Origin: Trematomus loennbergii
Taxonomy: Eukaryota; Chordata; Actinopteri; Perciformes; Nototheniidae
Assembly (NCBI GenBank): GCA_012861695.1
Contig: JAAOOA010000088.1
Coordinates: 234,001-298,000, forward strand
Length of the DNA stretch: 64,000 bases
Direction of reading: 5' to 3'
In this document: positions 43,611 through 54,990 of the stretch, one piece after another
How the letters are laid out: the number at the start of each line of letters is the position of its first letter
Numbering within the stretch: position 1 is the stretch's first letter
Position numbers and translations under genes: made by a program
The notes under the pieces: generated by a model
What the model saw: only the letters and a program-made list of their open reading frames with translations
Told to the model about the DNA's origin: nothing
The model's database searches: none

Positions 43611-45726
43611 CAGTGGTTCTCAAATGGGGGTACGCGGACCCCTAGGGTACGTTGGAGTACTGCAGGGGGTACATGAGATTTATTTTATGTTAAGGAAAAA
43701 TAAAAAATAGATAAATATACCAATTTTAGGAAAAGTAACGAAGTTTGAGCAGTGTGGGTTTTATATTAATAGACTAGAGTTACACATATTTCAAAACACG
43801 AAGTGTAATAACTGCAGTTTGCCTCCCTGTCAGAATGACAAAGATCCTCAGTGAAGCACAAGTATGGGCTCAGAACAGTCTCTCATAATACACACATGCA
43901 CACAGAAGATTCACACTTGTATTTCCGATCCACACTTGTGTTTTTCAATGCACACACAAATGTGTTCCGTTTCATATACATGTAAATAAAATCCAAATAC
44001 AGAAAAAAGTTTTCATATGTATTTTTGATCCTCACATATTTGTTTTCCGTTTAAATCCCCTGAACCTGCAAACACAAACCGCTTTCTGTGCATGGATCGC
44101 TGTGCATTCGTGTGTGGGTTTTTTGAGACTCCCCTGACGGTCACCCGATTCGTACTTGTAATTTTTTCTATCTATAGCCAATCAGATGTCTCCTTCATTC
44201 TAAGCCAATCACATGAGCGCGTCCCCACGAGGGTATGATTTATTGCGTTCATGACACTTCATATACGCATTTTGCGCTGTCCGGAGCAGGGTTTCCGCGG
44301 ACAGAATTTATTTTACCGGACAAATTTGAAACTTACCGGTCATGTTTCAATAATAATAATAATAAGAAGAATTGTGTAGCAGAGTTTCCGTTAGCAGGTA
44401 ATTACCGGACTATGACCGGATATGGCTAATAACACGGGAGTAACTCTCTTTTCCTCTCTCCCTCCCTCTCTCCTGACAGCCCGTCAGTTTCTCATGCAGC
44501 TCGCTAAAACTTCACTCGCGTTTATGTCCATATCGATCAGATCCAGCTCTCCTGATCGGCCTTTATAGAGAGCACCGATCAAACTATTAAGAGTGAATAT
44601 CGGCCGATAATGACCGGCGGGGCTCCCCCCGTTGACAGTTCACTGTCTAGCACTGGCTTCGTAGTTTTGGCTAAGCTAACCTGTAGCTGCTCCCTCCACA
44701 CTCACAACAACTTCATACAGACATAATAAAGCAGCTGTATTCGCCATACAGGAAACACACATTTAAAACGGTTTTGCCTGCCGTTTTTGTGTACACAAGC
44801 ATTCATTAATGGTTCGGAAAGTGGCACTGTACCTTAATAATATAAAGGCTTGTATTTGCGTGCATTTCCTGCTCGGAAAGTGGCAATGTACTGAGAGTGG
44901 AGGTGTCCTGAGATTAGCGCCTGCAGGCAGCAGCTCCATGGACCTGTCAGCTCCGGACAGCGCAAAATGCGTACATGAAGCGCTACGTCATGAACGCAAG
45001 AAATCTACCCTCGTGGGGGCGCGCTCATGTGATTGGCTTATAATTGAGGAGACATCTGATTGGCTATAGATAGAAAAAATTACAAGTACGAATCGGGTCA
45101 CCGTCAGGGGAGTCTCAAAAAACACACGAATGCACGATCCATGCACAGAAAGCGGTTTGTGTTTGTAGGTTCAGAGGTTTTAAACGGAAAACAAATATGT
45201 GAGGATCAAAAATACATATGTAAAACTTTTTTCTGTATTTGGATTTTATTTACATGTATATGAAACGGAACACATTTGTGTGTGCATTGACAAACACAAG
45301 TGTGGATCCGGAAATACAAGTGTGAATCCTTTTGCGGATCATGAAATACAAGTGTGAATCCTTCTGTGTGCATGTGTGTATTATGAGACTGTTCTGAGCC
45401 CATACACAAGCCCATGTTTCTCACTACATTGTAAGTACAACTTATTAAAAAGATCAGTTCAATGCAACTAATGTCATCTTAGTGTTATTGCATGATATTA
45501 AAATTGGTTTACCATGAATTTAGTGATGGATTGTAAACATTTGAAATGTAGCATTTAAGTGTTTCTCAGTTGCAATGTTGTTGTTTTAATAAATCAGACA
45601 CTGATGGTGCAAGGCTGTACTGTACCTCTTTATATAGGCTTTTTGTCCCTAACAAATAGTTTTTGCGCTGATCAGGGGCACTTGGCTGAATTTTTTACAT
45701 TATTGAAAAAAGTTTGAGAACCACTG
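43611..45726. mobile_element. hAT element, relative of 34606-37171, TSD GTCTATGG
   Basis: Starts CAGTGGTTCTCAAATGGGGG and ends AAGTTTGAGAACCACTG. GTCTATGG is duplicated at 43603-43610 and 45727-45734. No transposase; the interior is mostly a long-TIR element. Confidence 0.94.
43863..45404. mobile_element. DNA transposon with very long TIRs (over 400 bp), TSD CACAAG
   Basis: Left arm from TATGGGCTCAGAACAGTCTC (43863) to GCGCTGTCCGGAGC (44287). The right arm is the reverse complement, from about 44950 to 45404. CACAAG flanks both ends (43857-43862 and 45405-45410). About 660 bp of unique interior includes an (ATA)n stretch and no transposase. The superfamily is not assigned. Confidence 0.85.
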
Positions 45727-45734
45727 GTCTATGG

Positions 45735-45835
45735 TACAGACTAGTATTCAATTCAGAAAGGGATTTGAAGACATTCGGTCACATGACAGATAAGCTATTG
45801 AATGAAAAAGCCATGTTCTATTACAACATTTATAT
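45735..45835. repeat. Tandem array of about 151 bp (right part)
   Basis: Resumes at ACAGACTAGTATTCA with GATTTGAAGACATTCGGTCA, continuing the unit broken at 42254. Confidence 0.8.
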
Positions 45836-46690
45836 AAAATATACAATTATCCATTATTATTTTTAAATGAATGTGCTCCATCAACCAATTTATTAGAATT
45901 GAAATTCATGATTTTAACTAATATTTTATAATATATATTTTAACTCAGCATTAAGGTATTCATTTTTTAAACGTTTCTGGCGATAAAAACAACAATTATT
46001 GATGGTCCCTAAATGAGTGTATGCGGGTTAAGTACGAGGGCTACGAGGTTGAGCTTAACAGTCTTCCTGCTGCCAACTCCGGTGGAAACTGCAAGACGTC
46101 GAGTCGCTGGATGCGGCAGTCGAATATCCAATATCCAACTTAAATTATACTTCACCGCGGTGTCTAAGCTGCCAACATTTAAACAGAGAGCATATCTTTG
46201 GTTAACCGGATGTGTCACACCGTGCTTTGTATACTCACTTGAAACGATATCTTGTTGCAGGCGTGTGTTTACTAATGAGGTAAAGTAGTAATGTAAATAC
46301 TTGCTACTAGCAGAAATTATTCATTAAATTCAACACACGGAACGTTAAATTGTGTCTGCAGAGCTTTTAGACTTCCCGGGTTGCAGATTGCACGGTAATG
46401 TTGCATTCGAGTTTATGGAACGTTTCGGAACTTCCGGTCCCCCACAGCCTGTAAGAGAACTAAAGTGTATGGATTTACACATTAAATACAAGCGCATTGC
46501 TTGAGTAATATATTTGTGTTTGTTTTATAAAAGGAAAGTTGGTCATTAACCTCAATTAAATATTTTTTTTTACTGAAACATGGCATTTTGTAAATCCTAT
46601 ATAATAATAATTATATTTATAATGATATAATATATAATGCAACATAAATCCAGGCATTTTAAATATATGTTTTAGTATTTGCACTATCAA
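45836..46690. other. Upstream flank of mrpl27, no gene seen
   Basis: Short frames here show no recognisable protein and no element ends were found. Confidence 0.5.
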
Positions 46691-46794
46691 GCTCACGTTA
46701 CTTCGTTCGCTTGTAGCTTCAGCTTCAAGTAAAGAGTATTTCAGAAGGCTTTGCGATCTACTGCATCTTTCTTGGGGATCTTAAATGCAGCACC

Positions 46795-46845
46795 GTTTCC
46801 GGATGTGACGGTATGACGTAAGTGACGTCAGATTCAAGATGGCAG
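46795..46845 (+). promoter_or_regulatory. mrpl27: mrpl27 proximal promoter: CRE-like pair and YY1-like site
   Basis: A full CRE palindrome TGACGTCA (46823-46830) is preceded by TGACGTAA (46814-46821). TTTCCGGATG (from about 46796) is ETS-like. AAGATGGCAGC spans the start codon and fits a YY1 site. Such sites are common in promoters of mitochondrial ribosomal protein genes; function here is inferred. Confidence 0.55.
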
Positions 46846-46878
46846 CGCTTGTGTCCTTGATGCTCAAATCCAGAACCG
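46839..46878 (+). CDS. mrpl27: mrpl27 exon 1 (coding part)
   Basis: [13 protein letters not shown] plus one base; donor ACCG/GTTGGT. Confidence 0.9.
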
Positions 46879-48754
46879 GTTGGTATCAAACATCTACGTT
46901 TGTTATTTCTACATTCCCGCATATTTACAAATTGCTTGAGAAAAATATTCATTTATTCTCAGCCACTTGCCATTTGTACACGTTTGAAATGTGCTACATG
47001 CTAACTAAGCTGAGCGAGCTGTTCAGTCTGTACATTAGCACTTCATGTCATTTAACGCATACTTGATACCAGCGTAAACATCGATATATATTTTGAACAA
47101 GAATATTACTTTTGACGTTCGTAGAGATTTACTGACGTAATGAGAAATATATTGGTAGTCAGATTCTTTACTTGAGTAAAAGTACTAATAGCACACTGTA
47201 AAACACTACATTTCAAGTAAACTACTGCATCAAGAATGGTACTTAAGTCAAAGTACGATTAAGAAAATGTGCTCAAAAGTATGAGTAGTAAAATAACTCA
47301 TTGCGGAAAAAGCAACATTTAAAAAAAATTATATTTTAGAAATATATTAAAGCAAAAGCAAAAACATTTATCTTTGAAATATTTTTGATCAAAAACGTCT
47401 TTGCAGAATTGATGCCAATTCATTTTCAGATAACCCACTCAGGGTTTATTGTATATTTAGTTACCTAAATATAACGTTGGATGGCTATATCAATAATAAT
47501 AATAATTGTTGTGTGTTAAAATCAAAATTTATAAAAAAAGTAGTAAATCAATCTCTAAAATAAATGTAGTGGAGTAAAAAGTACAAATTGTCTTCCAAAA
47601 TGTAGAAGGGTTGAAGTATAAAGTAGTATAAAATGAAAATTCTAGGGTAAAGTACAAGCTTATGATTTGTCTTCATGAGATATGGAAGCTGACCCCACAT
47701 GAATGTCTGTGTGCTCCTGGGCAGGAGTTCTGGTTCCGGCTCAGACCGCTCTCCTGGACCTGCTGAGGTTTGCCTCTAAGAAGGCTGGTGGCAGCAGTAA
47801 GAACGTCGGTGGAAAAAGCGCTGGGCGGAGATATGGATTCAAGAAACAAGATGGTAATATAAATATATGTAAAATACAAATTCTCTGTTACCTATTCTTC
47901 ACTAGCCTCAAGTTACTTTGAAGTGTTTATACACCTGGTAAATGCAATCTCTTCTATTTCAAATTACAATAGCTATTGTTGTAGGGATTGAGAATGTAAA
48001 AACACAGTGAAGAGAAGAGCTGATGCTGATGTTTATTTAAATGCCTAATGTTTAAGAGGCCTGGCAAAGTAGTCAATATTTCTTTGTGAACAACACAAAC
48101 TAAAAATAAATAAAATAAATGTACATTCCCATGAGAGTTTTTCAGGTTAAGGTTTCATCTACACAAACATTTCCTCCTTGTTCAAGGTTGTGGTGTTCAG
48201 TTTAAAAAGGCCCTGATTGAACTGTCATTGTGGAGGCTGCTGTTTAACAGTATTGTTTTATACATAGGGTTGTGTTTGTTACTTTACTTTCCTTGTCTGC
48301 AAAATAATGCAGACATAAATACATATTTATAATAATACCAGACATAAGTTGATCTATCATCTCTTTTTAATTTGCTCACAAGGTAATTTTGTCCATGCGG
48401 GTAACATCCTTGCGACACAGAGGCTGTTGAGGTATCACCCAGGAGCACATGTGAGTTACACTTTCTATATCAAACAATGTTGTGATGTAGTAGAAATGTA
48501 CACATCTCATTGAGCCTCTCCACTTGTGCTCCTTCTTTACATCGCAGGTGGGGATGGGAACCAACAACACTCTGTTTGCTCTGGAGAATGGCTACATCAA
48601 GTTCACTAAGGAGGTGTTTGTCCCTCCCCCACGCAGCGCAGAGGCCACCCAGGTCATCACCAAGCTGCCCAAAGGAGCCGTGCTCTACAAGACCTTCATC
48701 AGCGTCCTGCCGGTCCCACAGGAGGGCAAGTTTAGACTGGTGGACATGGTCTGA
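46839..48754 (+). CDS. mrpl27: Mitochondrial large-ribosomal-subunit protein bL27m
   Basis: Exons 46839-46878, 47725-47853, 48383-48450 and 48548-48754, all with GT-AG introns, give 444 nt and 147 residues; human MRPL27 is about 148. The N-terminus [14 protein letters not shown] is basic and hydrophobic, as expected of a matrix-targeting sequence. The mature protein probably begins near [20 protein letters not shown], the L27 signature whose N-terminal tail reaches toward the peptidyl-transferase centre. [40 protein letters not shown] and [20 protein letters not shown] follow in family order. The start codon has a purine at -3 and G at +4. It is divergent from eme1, about 6.7 kb away, with the space filled by transposons. 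Confidence 0.97.
47153..47665. mobile_element. Teleost ACTTGAGTAAAAGTA-type repeat in mrpl27 intron 1
   Basis: The left part TTACTTGAGTAAAAGTACTA and the right part GTAGTGGAGTAAAAAGTACA and GTAAAGTACAAG are related to the motif in the 22735 and 56765 arrays. Exact ends are not clear. Confidence 0.6.
47725..47853 (+). CDS. mrpl27: mrpl27 exon 2
   Basis: Acceptor TGCTCCTGGGCAG; encodes [20 protein letters not shown] to KKQD; donor GATG/GTAATA. Confidence 0.96.
48383..48450 (+). CDS. mrpl27: mrpl27 exon 3
   Basis: Acceptor TTGCTCACAAG; encodes [20 protein letters not shown] and AH; donor CAT/GTGAGT. Confidence 0.96.
48548..48754 (+). CDS. mrpl27: mrpl27 exon 4 (terminal)
   Basis: Acceptor TTACATCGCAG; encodes [20 protein letters not shown] to RLVDMV and stop TGA. 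Confidence 0.97.
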   Translation: MGMGTNNTLFALENGYIKFTKEVFVPPPRSAEATQVITKLPKGAVLYKTFISVLPVPQEGKFRLVDMV

Positions 48755-49032
48755 GGGGACTGGACTGGGACGCCATTGGTGCCCAGCTGTTCTTGAAGTT
48801 GTTAGGATGAAGAAGGATTTTTTTTGAGTGACACTTTGACTGATTTCTCGAGAGCAAAGTGACTATTGGCCTCTCCTTAGCTTCCTCAATCCAGTCCCAT
48901 CATTCGGTGGCGCTTCAACAGAAGTTTAACTCGGTCGCACATGGATGTTTATTTTATTTACACAACACAGAAGTGAATATAATGTATTCCAATTATTGTG
49001 ATGCCAGCAGGGACATAATATCAGCAGTAAAT

Positions 49033-49038
49033 ATTAAA
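49033..49038 (+). terminator. mrpl27: Candidate mrpl27 polyadenylation signal
   Basis: ATTAAA about 280 bp after the stop; another ATTAAA at 49201. No AATAAA was seen nearer. Confidence 0.4.
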
Positions 49039-49206
49039 ATCATCCCAATATAGTCCAGGATATTTGTCTATAACCATAAGTTGGTGATAATCATAATCAT
49101 CATATTGTTAACTGGTATTCTGCATGGTCACCCAGTACTCACCACTTTAAGGAACTAAGGTTCTGTTACCATGATAATGAATATGTGCTGTATTTACTGT
49201 ATTAAA

Positions 49207-49842
49207 ATCTCTAAGTGAAATTACTTGAACAGTTGCATTAGTCATCTCTATGAGGGCCAACTGTAAGCACTGCAGTCCTACGTTATAACTATACTATTTC
49301 ACATGAGGTTTACCTGCTGAGCTCTAATGTAGAGCAGAAATTATGAGTCTGCTTACCTGAATGAGCTTTAAAATCTACACACAATATTTACACAGAGGAA
49401 AAACCCCAAATGTAATCTGCCATGATGAATGAAACAGTCAATGTCCAGACATCATGTTACTCACATTATGACAAGATGAAGTCAAACACCCTGAGCATGG
49501 CAGTGTGCGCATTTTAAAATGACTGATTACATTAGATATGCATTTATTGTATGTGTTTTTGTCAGATTCATCCGGTAATAGTAAAAATCAACTTAATGTT
49601 ATCAAACTACATCCCCACAGTCTGTTTTAAGCACATTTACATTTACATTTACAAATATTGATTTATCACCAATGTCTTTTTACTTCAACTTAGATTTTTT
49701 ACTTGTTGATTCACAGTTATTTAGCGTTAGTTATTATAGAAATAATTAAGATTTGAAACAAAGTTTATAAATGCTTAAATGGAAAGGCAATACCAAAACT
49801 GGCCACCAGATGTCGTACAATCCCTCCTACATCAAGGTTCAA
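49207..49842. other. Intergenic, nothing recognised
   Basis: No coding exon or transposon end was recognised. Confidence 0.5.
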
Positions 49843-50450
49843 GGTTCTTTATTGTCAATCTGACATAGCTACAGAGTAATTATGCAGTTGAAAATCTTAT
49901 GTCACAGGCTTCTCCAACAATGCAACATAATAACAATAAGAGCATGAGCAATACAAAAATAATAATAGTTATAAAAATGAAATAAAGTTATGATGTGGAA
50001 TAGTGCAGTACGAGTCTATATAGAAGTTATTGGAATGATATATATATATTGGTATTAGATACATACTACTGAGTAGCAGATGAATGTTTGATGTTGTTTC
50101 AACAGTTCAATTTTTTAACAGTCTCACTGCCCGCGGGAAGAAACTGTCTCCGAATCTTCTTGTCCTTGCCAGGATGCTGCGGTAACGTCTGCCAGACGGC
50201 AACAGAAAGAACAGTTTGTGGCTGGGGTGATGGGGGTCTTTGATAATCCGTAGTGATTTCTTCCTGAGCCGCTGGGAGTAAAGGTCCTCCATGGATGGCA
50301 GCTCCGTCCTGGTGATGTGCTGTGCAGTTTTCACCACCCTCTGTAAAGCCTTACGATCGAGGTCGGTGCAGCTGCCGTACCAGGCCGTCATGCTGCCAGT
50401 CAGGATACTCTCTATCGTGCACCTGTAGAAGTTGCAGAGTATCCTGACTT
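49843..50450 (-). pseudogene. LINE 3' end: C-terminal reverse-transcriptase ORF and 3' UTR
   Basis: The minus-strand frame 50391-50107 reads MTAWYGSCTDLDRKALQRVV, then LPSMEDLYSQRLRKKSLRII, KDPHHPSHKLFFLLPSGRRY and SFFPRAVRLLKN. This is the recognisable C-terminus of a fish non-LTR ORF2. The 3' UTR runs to 49843 and ends in an AATAAAGAACCTTGAACCTT tail. The copy is 5'-truncated at about 50450, as usual for LINE insertions. Confidence 0.88.
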
Positions 50451-52432
50451 ATTGTGCTCCTCAATTTGATTTCACTGTATTTGTGTTCACTTTGTACATT
50501 TACATTGCAGGTCTATTTCTTCATATATTGAAGTAACAGACGTATCTTCAAATTGATACCTCCATGGGTTTAGGATTCCTCAGTTAAAGCAAGGCTGAAG
50601 TCAAATAGTCCATTTAGCTTAGGACCCTTCCTAACGGAGTGAAATGACCCGGAAGTCCCTCAGTGGCAGCCATGATAAGTGCCGTTCCAATTCTCTAGAT
50701 GAAAGGAAAGGAGGTTTCAAACTTCCTTTATAACCTCATTTAGCTTAGGAACCACTGGACCTCCCTAACTGAAAGGAGAGGAGAAAATGCTGCCCCACAA
50801 TGCCTTGCAGCCGCAGCATTTGCCGTCACACAACAGTCGGCCGTTCACGGAAACAACCAATTATGACCGAGAAATGATATCATGAAAGTTACGGTGCTTA
50901 TTAAGCATTTTAAAACGTATGTGGTAAGTTGCCAAAGTGCTTTGTTTTGAACGTTCAGCAGTATTATAATCAAAAAGAGAAATATGAACGTTAGTTTTTA
51001 CTGAAATGATCAAATAAAGTCAACATTTCACAGTCTTTACTGAGCTGTGTGGGGTTTGTTCAACTTTTAAAAGATGTTTGAATGGTGATATACACAGTGA
51101 TAGATGTTAAGGACTAACGGTTATAATAAATACATTTGTATTGATTTTAAGATCTTTTCATACAATCATACGTATTGGGATCATTTGTATTAATGTGGAC
51201 CGGAGGGAGAGGGTGACGAGCATAAGTTTCACTTTCCTTTTTATTTCAATTCCAACTTTGGTCATGAAGAATGTTTCTCTGTTGTCCCCGTTCATAAAGC
51301 ATAACAGCATCAGAGCACGGTGCAGAGTCTCTAGATGAGTTTACAGTAGTCCCTCGTTCTTATTAAACATCCATGTTGTAGTCCGCTGTATAGAAAACTG
51401 TAGTTTCCATAGTTTCCCCACAGCAGCAGGCGCACATTTATGACCTCCGCTGGCGCATCATAAACACGTCGGATCGTGAAAGTGCAGTCGATTCTCTAAA
51501 GTACCGCAGTCTCTTCTCCTAAATCCTTTTGAATTCTCCTATCCACTATCCCTTAACCCCATGACGTTTCACACAGAGGTCAAGGAATAGACGATAGGGT
51601 TAGAATTTAGGAGCTGATTTTTGGATTATCCGACCGCAACCCAAGTCTTTGGTGATTGCCATTCTTGCAGGCCATGTGGTCTACTCTAGATATGATCAAT
51701 CCTTGTAGATAATATGCTGTGAATGGTACAGGCTTATCAGCAAGATGTTTTATCAGCATTCCTCTGAAAGTGGTTGACAGGGGTTATTAAATAAAAATAA
51801 AAGTTGTATTTCAGAGGCTTGTGGTATGCAGAGGGATTGTGGGCAATGCTTGGTTCACTATAAGGGAGTTGCACCTCCGTCATGAAGCAGAACAAATTAT
51901 GGATATAAAGAGTCAACTGACTATGTCTTAGATGGGCAGGGTAAATTGCTGTCTGATTGGTTAATATTAAGGACGAACTGAGGAATGTTTCCATAAACTA
52001 CAAGGGTTTCTTTGATATCTGTGACACTGTTTACGTCCTGCACAACAACAAAGTGCAGTGTTGTTCTCTCTGATGCTTCCTGCTTGTGGTGAGTTTGTGG
52101 ATTGTGGTTAGTGTTAGATTTGGGTTAGAGATGAACTCTGCTGTCATACTTTACCTCTCCATCTCAGAGTAACAGTCATAGTGCTGAGTGCAGGCCAAAC
52201 ATACTTACTGTTTGCCAAAGAGACCTCTAAGGGAGCAATACTTTTTTGTAACTTAATCATACAATCTTTTTATTATTTTTGTATTGATATTTGTGTGTAG
52301 AAACTCAGTTTGAAAGAAAATGTTTGCGATACCCATGCTGCCCAGGGGTTGAGTCCTATTTATTCTGATGATTCCCTCTTTATTGTTTGGTACCATCAGC
52401 AGGTCAAAGTTGTCTTGGACCTAGTGAATATC
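50451..52432. other. Intergenic, nothing recognised
   Basis: No conserved coding exon. Paired teleost repeat text such as CATTTAGCTTAGGA (50609 and 50738) suggests old, unresolved non-autonomous elements. Confidence 0.45.
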
Positions 52433-53409
52433 TTAAAGTGGACCTATCATGCTATATTTAAATGATATATTGTAGGGCCATACCTATATAAGGTATATTT
52501 ATACGTTTCTGTTTTCAAAATACCAAACAGATCATGCATTTTAGCCATGCCTCATTTCGCTCTATGTGCTGTTTGCTGTCTACGGGTCTGATTCTGCTGA
52601 CCACGCCCCCCTGCAGGAGAGGGGAGACGTGCTCTGATCAGCTGCTGGGCTGTCAGAAGAGGGGGAGAAAAAGATCTCCGTCCTCCATTTTTTATTATAT
52701 AGAGTCGTTATTCATTTGTTTTAAAGCTCAATAAATAACAAAGAAGACCTTTGACCGGCACTTTTCTAATTTTGTCCGGAAGATTTAAACTTTAACGGAC
52801 ATCTTGACCGGCGAAAGAAACTGAAACTGAAACTCTGCCGCACGGTCCCCTCGTTCCTTGGAAGAGGCGGAGAGGTGGGTGTTTGTCATCTGCTGGTGGA
52901 CTAACCGGAGAGAATTACAGTGCTTGCCTCGACGGGGAGGGATTGCATTGAATTAAAGCAGCGGGAGCAAACGCTTGCCTCGGGGAGGGAGAAAGAAAGC
53001 CACATCGGAGAATAAACAGAAGGGTAACCATGGTAACTATGGGCGGGAAGTCTTCTTCGCTGCTTTTGTGGCAGACTACAGCGCCACTTACAGGCCTGGC
53101 ATATGTACTACAGCGTCTCCAGCGCTTTCGAGCAGCAATGGCCGGCCGTGGCCCAACCCCACATTCCCCTGATAGGTGGAGAGTTGGCCCAATAGCCGTA
53201 GCGCCACTTCTGTGACGACATAGAAGTGTTCAAATCTGGATCAGTTTTGATCAGATCCGTTGCAGCCCCTTTTTTAGAGATTTGGGTATGGAGGAAAATA
53301 GAGAGGGTTGTGTTTTCTGACACTTGGTGAGTTCCCTGGAACACCGGGGACACATATTCATGTATAAAAGACGTACAAAAGTGCATTTTGCATGATAGGT
53401 CCCCTTTAA
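52433..53409. mobile_element. TTAA-type MITE, full-length (977 bp)
   Basis: TTAAAGTGGACCTATCATGC at the left and GCATGATAGGTCCCCTTTAA at the right, TTAA at both ends. Closely similar to 28483-29430, so it is probably among the younger insertions here. Confidence 0.92.
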
Positions 53410-54198
53410 CTTGTACTGGATAGAATGGCAGAAAACTTTGTACAGATATTTATGGTTCCCAGATTATGAATATTACTGATTTATATAATCCAGGTTTTTT
53501 TTATTACAGAGATTTACCTTTATTCCTGTGTGCCTCAAGTAGTACTTTGTGTTTAGTGCTAATTAGCTAATGTTAGCATGCTAACACGCTACATTAAGGT
53601 GGTGATCATTAATACCTGATGAACATCAGCATGTAAAGGCATTTTAAGCATGTTAGCATTCATATGTTTAGTTATTTTAGACACTATGAAGGCTTCTCAA
53701 TTCTCTAATTTCCCCTCCTCGACTCCTCGACTCCTCGGTCCTCCGGTAGTGACCCGGAAATGGATTTTAGCGCGCCATGTTGAAGGACATCTAATTTCTC
53801 TAAATGCACATCGAGGACCGAGCATCGAGCATCGAGCATCGAGGAGGCTCTCTGGAGGAGCTATAATCGAGGATACACTGATGGTTCCTCCACGGCTCCT
53901 CCGCGGATGTATTTCCAGCAACAGTGATGTTTCAAAGTCGTGACGCACGACCCCTGGATATTATTTTATTAACTGCTTTCATCGGGTTAGTGAGGGCCTA
54001 AGATATTCTAAAAAATAATATTTGAAAACATTTAAAAAATATATATATTTTTTTTAAATATATATTTTTTTAATATTATTTATTTTATTTTTTCCATTAA
54101 TTTTACCGAAAAAACTTAATTTAATTGTATTTAAAAAAACATTTCCAAAGAAATAAATCCTTCGAATCTGCCTGTTCAGTTTCTGTTTGAATGTGAAG
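53410..54198. other. Intergenic with a repeat fragment
   Basis: 53690-53950 holds short reiterated text (TCCTCGACTCC; CATCGAG x3) of the kind found in a fish MITE. The rest is AT-rich with no gene seen. Confidence 0.5.
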
Positions 54199-54406
54199 GG
54201 TTACATCAGGGGTGCCCAACCAGTCAATCGCGATCGGAGATTCCCAGTCAATCGCGAGATGTGTATAGAAATAGAACAACAATATTCAGTTTTATCGTTA
54301 ATGTCCTATAACATAATCTTCCTGTGCCAGAATAATGCACTTGAATGCATCAAAGCTTTGTGATTGGCCGGCGCTGACGTTGTCCGTGTCAACAGGAGTG
54401 ACAGTC

Positions 54407-54408
<2 letters not shown>

Positions 54409-54445
<37 letters not shown>

Positions 54446-54468
54446 ACACCACACACACACACACACCA

Positions 54469-54558
<90 letters not shown>
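54409..54558. repeat. (CA)n microsatellite
   Basis: About 150 bp of interrupted CA repeat ending 12 bp before the transposase remnant's ATG. Confidence 0.97.
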
Positions 54559-54559
<1 letters not shown>

Positions 54560-54569
54560 GACCGCAATT

Positions 54570-54990
54570 ATGGCAGAAGCAAAAAAGCCCAAAATATATA
54601 ATTTTCACTCCGAGTGGGAGGATGATTATTTTTGTATCTATTCCAATTCAAAGTCCATCTGTCTCATCTGCAATGTGAGCGTGGCTTTATCGAAGAAGGG
54701 TAATTTAGGAGCGGCATTTCAAAACAGTGCACAAACGCTCCTAATTCTGCCCTACGCTCCCAAAAGGTGAGGGACCTGAAAGGACAGCTAAATGCACAGC
54801 AGTCCATTTTCACCAGGCCCAACAACAAGAGCAAGGCTGCTACCATAGCATCTTATCGTGTCAGTCACGTTCTTGCAAAACACATGAAGTCTTTCAAAGA
54901 CAGCGAAGTTGTGAAAGAAGCATTCCTGGAGGCTGCCAACGCGCTTTTTGGGGACAGTAAAAATAACAGTAGCATTTCAACAGGTTTTTG
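54570..54990 (+). pseudogene. hAT transposase N-terminus (GTF2IRD2/EPM2AIP1-like)
   Basis: The first frame gives MAEAKKPKIYNFHSEWEDDY followed by CLICNVSVALSKKGN. After a frame change, VRDLKGQLNAQQSIFTRPNN, TIASYRVSHVLAKHMKSFKD and VKEAFLEAANALFGDS follow. The CxxC finger half and the QQSIFTRP/SHVLAKH blocks are typical of this hAT group. The histidine part of the finger and the entire catalytic region are missing. Confidence 0.82.

Larger units (their letters stand above)
42255..45733. mobile_element. MITE inserted in the tandem array, hosting further elements
   Basis: The ends CAAGCGGCAACTCTGG and ACAGTCTATG are flanked by GTACAGAC at 42247-42254 and 45734-45741. The right end text (GACGTCACGGACCCTACGTC, then ATATACAGTCTATGG) is a common fish repeat end. 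Clear inverted ends were not identified, so the class is open. Confidence 0.65.

Noticed and set aside
53030..53386. Frames shared between 29020-29398 and 53030-53386
   Set aside because: Both are in copies of the same TTAA-type MITE; frame conservation reflects nucleotide similarity only.
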